NCBI GenBank assembly: GCA_030039695.1 | Contig: JASHVB010000819.1 | Coordinates: forward strand, 1 to 5,429 | Source of the DNA: Acetobacteraceae bacterium | GTDB lineage: Bacteria; Pseudomonadota; Alphaproteobacteria; Acetobacterales; Acetobacteraceae | DNA length: 5,429 bases | Reading direction: 5' to 3' | Shown here: positions 1-4,414 of the stretch, piece by piece | How the letters are laid out: the number at the start of each line of letters is the position of its first letter | Position numbering within the stretch: position 1 is the stretch's first letter | Position numbers and translations under genes: made by a program | Notes under the pieces: generated by a model | Database searches by the model: none | Told to the model about the DNA's origin: nothing | What the model saw: only the letters and a program-made list of their open reading frames with translations

Positions 1-702
1 CGTGTCGCCCTCGCGCTCCAAGCCACGGAAGCGGATTCGGCCGGCGTAGGGCAGCAGTGCCTCTGCTGGATCAAGGATTTGCAGCAAGTGGCCGGTCACG
101 GGGACCGCGGCAAACTGTCCGACAAGGGCCTGAATTTCCTCGAGCGGTGAAAGGAAGTCGCTAAACAGCACGACCGTAGCATAGCGCGGCAGCGCGATAC
201 GCGGCGGCAGGCCGCTTTCATCGGCAGAGGCGGCGGCGAGATCTCCGGCGAGGCGATCGAGGCCGCCCCGTCCCGAAACGGGCCGAGCGTCCGGGCGCAT
301 CAGCAGGGCGCGCTCGCTGCCGCGCAGCAGCAGCGCGGCCAACGCGAGCAGCAGCAACTCGGCACGCTCGCGCTTTTCGAACGGCACGGCGCGTGAGTGC
401 CACCGCATGGAAGCGGACGCGTCGCGCCATAGGCAGACGGTCTGCGCGGCTTCCCATTCGGTCTCGCGGATGAACCATCCGTCGGGCACCGGACGGCCAG
501 ACTTGGCGGACTGCCGCCAGTCGACGCGGGTGACCGGATCACCCGGGACGAACCGGCGGAACTGCCAGAAGCTGTCCCCCTGACCGACCCGGCGGCGTCC
601 GTGCACGCCCTGCGCAACGGTGGTCGCGACGCGGTCCGCAGCGACGAGCAGCGGTGGCAGCCGTTCGCCGAGTGCTTCTGCGTGGCGGGCGAAGGCAGTC
701 AT
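1..702 (-). CDS. DUF58 domain protein (vWA-like), 3' end outside window
   Basis: 234 codons are open from an ATG at 702 to the left edge with no stop, so the C-terminal part is missing; relatives are about 290-310 residues. The DUF58 signature is clear: a basic GRRRVGQGDSFWQFRRFVPGD stretch cut here to its core FVPGDPVTRVDWRQSAKSG (residues 51-69), then the acidic-aromatic RETEWE (79-84). A MIDAS-like DASASM follows at 94-99, as in von Willebrand A folds that bind a divalent metal, and a leucine-rich helix lies near residues 110-125. DUF58 proteins are encoded beside MoxR ATPases and are thought to act with them as assembly or activation factors; the client here is unknown. The gene lies 69 nt downstream of the MoxR gene on the same strand, so the two are probably cotranscribed. 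The start is supported by the position of the GDP-V-RVDW block and a GGGAGAGG ribosome site, although that site is 12 nt away, which is rather far. Family assignment is firm; role is inferred. Confidence 0.93.
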   Translation of the reverse strand, partial: MTAFARHAEALGERLPPLLVAADRVATTVAQGVHGRRRVGQGDSFWQFRRFVPGDPVTRVDWRQSAKSGRPVPDGWFIRETEWEAAQTVCLWRDASASMRWHSRAVPFEKRERAELLLLALAALLLRGSERALLMRPDARPVSGRGGLDRLAGDLAAASADESGLPPRIALPRYATVVLFSDFLSPLEEIQALVGQFAAVPVTGHLLQILDPAEALLPYAGRIRFRGLEREGDT

Positions 703-713
703 GGTTTGTTGAG

Positions 714-738
714 ACCTCTCCCGCTACGCAGGAGAGAT
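714..738 (-). promoter_or_regulatory. Hairpin containing the DUF58 ribosome binding site
   Basis: In the transcript from the minus strand, CTCTCC (plus 736-731) pairs perfectly with GGAGAG (plus 721-716). A G-U and an A-U pair extend the stem outward, and the loop is 9 nt. The right arm includes the purine-rich GGGAGAGG, the only Shine-Dalgarno-like sequence near the DUF58 start, ending 12 nt before the ATG. When folded, the site would be hidden. A second purine block, GGGAGG at plus 747-742, lies just upstream and could compete for part of the CTCTCC arm. No T-run follows, so it is unlikely to be an intrinsic terminator. Pairing is seen; a regulatory role is inference. Confidence 0.4.
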
Positions 739-771
739 TTGCCTCCCAACCTCAGTGTTGCGCCGCTTCCC

Positions 772-1815
772 TTACCCAAGACGGGCCACCAATCGGTCGA
801 TCACATCGGCCAGCACCACGCCGTCGGCGCGGGCCGAGAAACTCAGGGCCATCCTGTGCCGCAGCACCGGACGGGCCAGCGCCACTACATCGTCGACGCT
901 TGGCGCGAGCCGCCCTCCCAGCAATGCCCGCGCACGCGACGCCAGCATCAGCGCCTGCGCTGCCCGCGGCCCCGGACCCCAAGACACGTGCCGCCGTACT
1001 GTCTCGTCCTCTGCCGTCTCTGGCCGCCCGCCGCGCACCAGCGACAAGATCGCATCGACCACCTTTTCTCCCACCGGTACGCGGCGGATCAGCGCCTGCG
1101 CGTCGATCAGTTCCTGCGCGGTCATCGCGGGAGCCGGCCGCGCATCGGTCGAACCGGTCGTCGCCAACAGCATCGTCCGCTCCGCGTCCAGGTCCGGATA
1201 GCCAACGATCACCTCCAGCAGGAACCGGTCCAACTGCGCCTCAGGGAGCGGATAGGTACCTTCTTGCTCGATCGGGTTCTGCGTCGCCAGGACGTGGAAC
1301 GGCTGCGGCAGCCGGTGCTCCACGCCGCCGATCGCCACCCGTTGCTCCTGCATTGCCTGCAGCAGCGCCGACTGGGTGCGCGGGCTGGCACGGTTGATCT
1401 CGTCCGCCATCAACAACTGGCAGAACACCGGCCCGGGCACGAAACGGAAGCTGCGCCGGCCGGCCGTCTCGTCCAGCACCTCGGAACCGACGATGTCTGC
1501 CGGCATCAGGTCCGGCGTGAACTGCACCCGCTTGGTGGCCAGGCCGAGCACCACCCCCAATGTCTCCACCAGCCGGCTCTTGACCAGCCCGGGCACGCCC
1601 ACCAGCAGTGCGTGTCCGCCCGAAAGAACCGTGACCAGCGTTTGATCGATCACGTCGTCCTGGCCGAAAATCACGCGCCCGACCGCCGCACGCACTTTCG
1701 CGATTTGCGCGCCCAGCGCCTCAACCCCGGCGACGACGGCGCTGGGGTCCTGAGATGGGGTCATCCGCCCCGAGTTCACCGCGCCAAGTGGCGCGGCAGC
1801 CATACCCGCCGCCAT
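772..1815 (-). CDS. MoxR family AAA+ ATPase
   Basis: Complete gene of 347 residues, a normal MoxR length. The N-terminal part carries RVIFGQDDVID (residues 47-57). The ATPase core shows Walker A GVPGLVKS (73-80), the MoxR-typical FTPDLMPADIVGSEVLD (99-115), Walker B LLMADE followed by INRASPRTQSALLQAMQE (134-158), sensor 1 in ATQNPIEQEGTYPLPEAQLD (177-196) with the Arg of LDRF at 197 as arginine-finger candidate, and a sensor-2-like GPGPRAAQAL (280-289). The fold and the DUF58 gene next door suggest an ATP-driven chaperone that remodels or activates partner proteins in the cytoplasm. Walker A has Val where MoxR proteins usually have Ala or Gly before the catalytic Lys; Lys79 and Ser80 are kept, so ATP binding is probably retained. 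The start at 1815 is chosen because GGAAGG lies 9 nt upstream; ATGs at residues 5 and 18 are alternatives. It is probably the first gene of a leftward operon. Confidence 0.95.
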   Translation of the reverse strand: MAAGMAAAPLGAVNSGRMTPSQDPSAVVAGVEALGAQIAKVRAAVGRVIFGQDDVIDQTLVTVLSGGHALLVGVPGLVKSRLVETLGVVLGLATKRVQFTPDLMPADIVGSEVLDETAGRRSFRFVPGPVFCQLLMADEINRASPRTQSALLQAMQEQRVAIGGVEHRLPQPFHVLATQNPIEQEGTYPLPEAQLDRFLLEVIVGYPDLDAERTMLLATTGSTDARPAPAMTAQELIDAQALIRRVPVGEKVVDAILSLVRGGRPETAEDETVRRHVSWGPGPRAAQALMLASRARALLGGRLAPSVDDVVALARPVLRHRMALSFSARADGVVLADVIDRLVARLG

Positions 1816-1821
1816 TCAGTG

Positions 1822-1830
1822 CCACCTTCC
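1822..1830 (-). promoter_or_regulatory. Ribosome binding site of the MoxR gene
   Basis: The minus strand reads GGAAGGTGG, ending 6 nt before the ATG at 1815, with the GGAAGG core 9 nt away. This decides for the longest start over the internal ATGs at 1803 and 1764; the 1764 start has only a GGGGCGG stretch directly against it. Confidence 0.55.
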
Positions 1831-1852
1831 ATGTTTTGCTCTGCGTCTCAGC

Positions 1853-1891
1853 ATATAGGCTCTTTTGCGATGAGGGGGATGCTTCCTATAT
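1853..1891. repeat. 7-bp inverted repeat in the divergent promoter region
   Basis: ATATAGG (1853-1859) and CCTATAT (1885-1891) are exact inverted copies separated by 25 bp. Read outward, each strand has CCTATAT followed by G or C, so each copy could be the -10 region of one of the two divergent promoters, or the pair could be a half-site operator spaced by about three helical turns. The minus-strand copy has no good -35 at 15-18 bp (only C-rich hexamers). The repeat itself is certain; its role is not. Confidence 0.4.
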
Positions 1892-1892
1892 C
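1865..1892 (+). promoter_or_regulatory. Candidate sigma-70 promoter for the DUF1285-Nudix genes
   Basis: TTGCGA (1865-1870) and TATATC (1887-1892) are separated by 16 bp and each matches 4 of 6 consensus bases. Transcription would start near 1899 and give a leader of about 35 nt that contains the GGAGA ribosome site of the DUF1285 gene. It lies in the 119-bp space between two divergent genes, where a promoter is expected. No activator site was recognised. Confidence 0.35.
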
Positions 1893-1922
1893 GCGGTCAG
1901 GAGAGGAAGCTTGCCAGGCATT

Positions 1923-1927
1923 GGAGA
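1923..1927 (+). promoter_or_regulatory. Ribosome binding site deciding the DUF1285 start
   Basis: GGAGA lies 7 nt before the GTG at 1935. The reading frame is open back to an ATG at 1755, but that longer form would overlap the start of the divergent MoxR gene and has no family-like sequence, so the GTG is preferred. Confidence 0.55.
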
Positions 1928-1934
1928 CCGAGAC

Positions 1935-2555
1935 GTGAGCGACGCCAGTTCTCCCGCGCCATGCGTGGGCCCCCTCGCCGGGCGGGCAAATAGCGCGGTG
2001 CGGCCTCCCTTCTCGGGAGCCACAACCGCTGGCCGCCGCCGCGTCCCGGTCGAATGCGGCGACCTGCCTTTCCTGATCCGCCGCGATGGGACTTGGCTGT
2101 ACCGTGGTAGTCCGATCGGGCGCAAGGAACTCATATGTTTGTTCGCCAGCGTACTGCGGCGCGAAGCCGATGGCTCGTTCTGGCTTCAGACACCCGCCGA
2201 GCGTGGCCGCATCGATGTGGAGGACGCTCCATTCGTCGCCGTCGAGCTGGACTGGACGGGTGACGGCCGCGAGCAGGTTCTCTCGTTTCGTACCAACGTG
2301 GATCAGGTGGTCACCGCCGGTCCCGATCATCCAATTCGTGTGTCACACGACATACTGACCTGCGAACCAACGCCCTATATCCTGGTCCGTCCCGGGGCCG
2401 GACGGCTCGCCGTCGAGGCACGGATCAACCGGGCTATCTATTACGAGCTGGTCGCCCTCGCTGTGCCGGAATGGGTGGGGTGCCGGCGCATGCTTGGCGT
2501 ATGGAGCTGCGGCAAGTTCTTCTCGCTCGGCGAAATGCCGCCAAGCGAAGAGTGA
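1935..2555 (+). CDS. DUF1285 domain-containing protein
   Basis: 206 residues starting at GTG 1935. The first 40 residues are low in conserved features and rich in Ala, Pro, Gly and Arg. The DUF1285 domain fills the rest: ECGDLPFLIRRDGTWLYRG (40-58), SPIGRKELICLFASVLRRE (59-77), TPAERGRIDVEDAPFVAVEL (86-105), then an FRTNVDQVVTAGPDHPIRV block that includes the conserved DHP, and a C-terminal end with RINRAIYYELVALA and GVWSCGKFFSLGE. No signal peptide or membrane segment is evident, so it is probably cytoplasmic. The biochemical function of this family is not known to me. Its last codons overlap the start of the Nudix gene by 4 nt (GTGA), so the two are translationally coupled and may share a pathway. 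Family assignment is based on the whole-domain pattern and is solid; only the start codon is uncertain. Confidence 0.88.
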   Translation: MSDASSPAPCVGPLAGRANSAVRPPFSGATTAGRRRVPVECGDLPFLIRRDGTWLYRGSPIGRKELICLFASVLRREADGSFWLQTPAERGRIDVEDAPFVAVELDWTGDGREQVLSFRTNVDQVVTAGPDHPIRVSHDILTCEPTPYILVRPGAGRLAVEARINRAIYYELVALAVPEWVGCRRMLGVWSCGKFFSLGEMPPSEE

Positions 2556-3148
2556 CCCTGGATGATCTTTGCGCCCGGCTGCGTCGGATTGCCGCCGAGC
2601 CGCACACCGGCGAGATCGCCTATGGCGACGATATACTGTCAGGCTTTGACAGGCCGCCGGTGCCTGCCGCCGTGCTGGTACCCGTCGTACTCGGCGATCC
2701 GCCGGGCATTCTGCTGACCAAACGCAACGCGCACCTCAAGGCACACGCTGGCCAAGTCAGCTTTCCCGGCGGACGTGTCGATCCGGGAGAGCAACCCGAG
2801 GACACGGCATTGCGTGAGGCGGAAGAGGAGATCGCGCTCGACCGCAGCAAAGTGCAGGTACTGGGGCGGATGGCCAATTACCTGACACGCACCGGCTTCT
2901 GCATCACACCGGTGGTCGCGCTGTTGCCACCTGGGCTGCAATTCCGCCCCTCGCCGCAGGAAGTGGATGCGGTGTTCGAACTGCCGCTCGAGGTGTTACT
3001 CGATCCCAATGCGCCCGAACGGTTCCGACGTGAGGAGCATGGGTCGACGCGCGAATATTGGGTGTGGCCACATCCGAAGTATTTCATCTGGGGCGCCACC
3101 GCGGCGATCCTCGTGCATTTGGCCGATAAGTTGAGAGCGCTGGGATAG
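2552..3148 (+). CDS. CoA pyrophosphatase-type Nudix hydrolase (NudL/YeaB-like)
   Basis: 198 residues from GTG 2552, which overlaps the DUF1285 stop as GTGA; a longer open frame upstream lies inside the DUF1285 gene and is not needed. The CoA-specific motif is present as LLTKRNAHLKAHAGQVSFPG plus a second Gly (residues 54-74), running into the Nudix box at 74-96 with the metal-binding REAEEE (88-93). The C-terminal end has the family-typical WPHPKYFIWGATAAILVHLA. Members cleave coenzyme A (and oxidised or acylated CoA) to 3',5'-ADP and 4'-phosphopantetheine, using Mg or Mn, in the cytoplasm; they are seen as CoA turnover or clean-up enzymes. One position deviates: the Gly that normally follows the catalytic Glu pair (EExG) is Ala95. 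The rest of the box is intact, so activity is likely but not certain. Substrate is inferred from the motif. Confidence 0.92.
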   Translation: MTLDDLCARLRRIAAEPHTGEIAYGDDILSGFDRPPVPAAVLVPVVLGDPPGILLTKRNAHLKAHAGQVSFPGGRVDPGEQPEDTALREAEEEIALDRSKVQVLGRMANYLTRTGFCITPVVALLPPGLQFRPSPQEVDAVFELPLEVLLDPNAPERFRREEHGSTREYWVWPHPKYFIWGATAAILVHLADKLRALG

Positions 3149-3157
3149 CACCTTCTT

Positions 3158-3191
3158 TCGCACTGTGAGCGCGCAATCGGCTACAGTGCGA
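3158..3191 (+). terminator. Hairpin just after the Nudix gene
   Basis: TCGCACTGT (3158-3166) and ACAGTGCGA (3183-3191) are perfect 9-bp inverted copies. Two G-U pairs can extend the stem outward, and AGC/GCT inside the 16-nt loop can add three more pairs past a bulged G. It begins 10 nt after the Nudix stop codon, the expected place for a transcription terminator. Neither strand shows a proper T-run after the stem, so it may be a Rho-assisted terminator or an mRNA 3'-end stabiliser rather than a classical intrinsic terminator. Confidence 0.45.
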
Positions 3192-3942
3192 GGTAAGCGG
3201 CCGGGACCGAGATCGCTACGCCAATGGTTCATGGCGAGCGGTCATCCCCGTTAGAACCGATGATGTCCGCGCCTGCACCAAGAGCAACCCCCAAACAGAC
3301 GTTGTCCTCGCCGTCGCCGCGTACGTGGCGTGTTGAAGGCACAGCGCACACCGGCAACTGCTCAGGTCGCTGCATGCCGTGCAGCGCTTGCCGCCCTCGC
3401 CGAGATTACCCTTCCTGACGCCTGCGATTCGTTGGGCACAGCGCTGAAGTAACTTGACTGTGCCAGGCCGTCGGCCTGTCGCTGGCAATCTTCTTCAGCG
3501 CGGCCGGCTCCAGCAACACTCGAGGTCCGGCGGCAATGCCGAGAGCTGGCTTGCCGATGATGCCCTGGCGAGCACCGGTTTCGAACGTCTCGCCGTTCTA
3601 GCTCAATGAGCCGACGATCCGGTTGGTCAGCTTTGCAGAGCCCTTCGGCAAGATGCGACCACGTGGCATGCAAGGATCTACCTGGCGCGTTACTCAACGC
3701 CGCCCATAAGTTGGTTGATACCACTCTGGGCCGCGACGATGGGCCAGGGCATTGCCGACTTTCGAATTGTTGCGATCCAAAACCCGCAACCGAGACCCCA
3801 GACCGTGATGAACGCGCACGCCAATATGGACGTGCACTGTCGTGCCCGAGCTCGTTACGGTGTGCGGCTGGTCACCCGGCCAGTCTATAGGAGTATTTCC
3901 TCGCGGTTTGGACCAGCGTCGAGCATCACGATGACCGCGCGC
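3181..3942 (-). pseudogene. Possible decayed coding sequence, family not recognised
   Basis: One minus-strand frame reads from just after a TAG (3945-3943) to a TAG at 3183-3181 with four internal stops: TGA at 3696-3694, TAG at 3600-3598, TAA at 3408-3406 and TGA at 3231-3229. Six or more would be expected by chance. In the 48 codons after the 3600 stop, GC by codon position is roughly 65, 56 and 75 percent by hand count, the order seen in real genes of GC-rich bacteria. The peptide around it is protein-like, for example PKGSAKLTNRIVGSLS just before that stop and GARQGIIGKPALGIAAGPRV after it. Near the right end of the peptide, EDNVCLGVALGAGADIIGS recalls either a hexapeptide-repeat transferase or the end of a PIN domain, too weakly to choose. 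No start or ribosome site was found. The part above 3700 has much weaker codon bias. It may be a dead acquired gene or chance. Confidence 0.3.
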
Positions 3943-4024
3943 CTACCGTGTTAACAGGAGTTCGCGATCGCATTCGAATGGCGAGTAACCTTCAAGTCAA
4001 GCCGGACCAGCACGGTAGGCCGCG
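3936..4024. repeat. Imperfect inverted repeat, arms of 14-15 bp
   Basis: GCCTACCGTG (3941-3950) and CACGGTAGGC (4011-4020) are exact inverted copies. Allowing one unpaired base, the match extends outward through CGCG on both sides (3936-3950 and 4011-4024). The arms are 60 bp apart, too far for a terminator. It could be a remnant of mobile-element ends, a binding site pair, or chance in a 1-kb stretch. Confidence 0.35.
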
Positions 4025-4168
4025 AACGGCTCCTCTTGCGCACAGCCACCAACTTGCTAACCGCGCACATCCACTATGCATCCCAATCCAAGATTCAAAT
4101 CGTGACAGCGCCCAGGCGTCCCGTTCAATGACAAGAACCCGCCAGCGCGCCATGATACCGTGTCGCCC

Positions 4169-4414
4169 ATGCTCAGACTGGCTGAAATCCTTCTCTTCCT
4201 CACGCCGTTCGCGCTCTTCGCTTTGTGGCGCGTGCTGGCGCCGCTCGGTGGCCTGTCACCCCGCCTCGTCGCTTTCGCCGCAGGCGCGCTTGCTCTGTTG
4301 TTCCTTGCGTTGCTCTGGTACCGCGGCGCGGGCTCCATGCCACCGCACGCCAGCTACGTCCCGCCCACCTATGAGGATGGCCGCATTATTCCAGGGCACG
4401 CCGCACCGCCATGA
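4169..4414 (+). CDS. DUF6111 family small membrane protein
   Basis: 81 residues from ATG 4169; a GTG at 4160 would add three residues. The sequence opens with LRLAEILLFLTPFALFALWR, the first membrane segment, followed by a Pro/Gly turn and a second segment of about 19 residues (near 33-51) ending in LLWYRG. A short polar tail carries YVPPTYEDGRIIPGHA, the conserved tail of this family. It is therefore a two-helix inner-membrane protein with a conserved soluble tail; its function is unknown. Its stop overlaps the start of the tRNA nucleotidyltransferase gene as ATGA, so the two are translationally coupled. No Shine-Dalgarno sequence precedes either possible start, which is unusual and may reflect loss of the original upstream junction with the Nudix gene, or a leaderless or weakly translated message. 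The short length makes the family call a little less secure than for its neighbours. Confidence 0.8.
   Translation: MLRLAEILLFLTPFALFALWRVLAPLGGLSPRLVAFAAGALALLFLALLWYRGAGSMPPHASYVPPTYEDGRIIPGHAAPP

Larger units (their letters stand above)
3149..4168. other. 1-kb stretch without an intact gene, splitting an expected gene cluster
   Basis: No frame here combines a good start, a ribosome site and a recognisable family. Open frames of up to about 120 codons exist on both strands, but they are Arg/Ser-rich and look like shadows. The stretch looks less GC-rich than the flanking genes. It starts with a hairpin, carries a minus-strand frame that looks like decayed coding sequence, and holds a short inverted repeat near its right end. 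No tRNA, IS ends, target duplications or integrase remnant were seen. A weak promoter-like TTGCTA/TATGCA pair (4054-4080, 15-bp spacer) is the only candidate found for driving the downstream genes. Confidence 0.6.

Noticed and set aside
1755..1934. Longer start for the DUF1285 gene
   Set aside because: The added 60 residues have no family character, overlap the MoxR start, and the GTG at 1935 has a well-placed GGAGA.
601..1938. Long plus-strand open frame of 445 codons over the MoxR region
   Set aside because: It lies antisense to the clearly recognised MoxR gene, is rich in Arg, His, Gln and Pro, and has no family motifs; it is a shadow caused by high GC.
3464..3478. 15-bp palindrome CAGGCCG-T-CGGCCTG
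   Set aside because: Short enough to occur by chance in 1 kb of GC-rich DNA, with no partner site or nearby promoter.
3571..3640. GGTTTCGAAC and TAGCTCAAT, resembling tRNA pieces
   Set aside because: They are in the wrong order for a tRNA, and the stems do not pair.
3606..3954. Plus-strand open frames in the island
   Set aside because: No ribosome site, no motif and a composition like antisense frames; two of them overlap each other in different frames.
3951..4070. 39-codon minus-strand open frame starting MCAVSKLVAVRKRS
   Set aside because: Too short, no ribosome site, and no recognisable family.
4081..4110. GATTCAAATC, resembling a tRNA T-loop
   Set aside because: The flanking bases do not form a T-arm stem and no acceptor or anticodon arm can be drawn.
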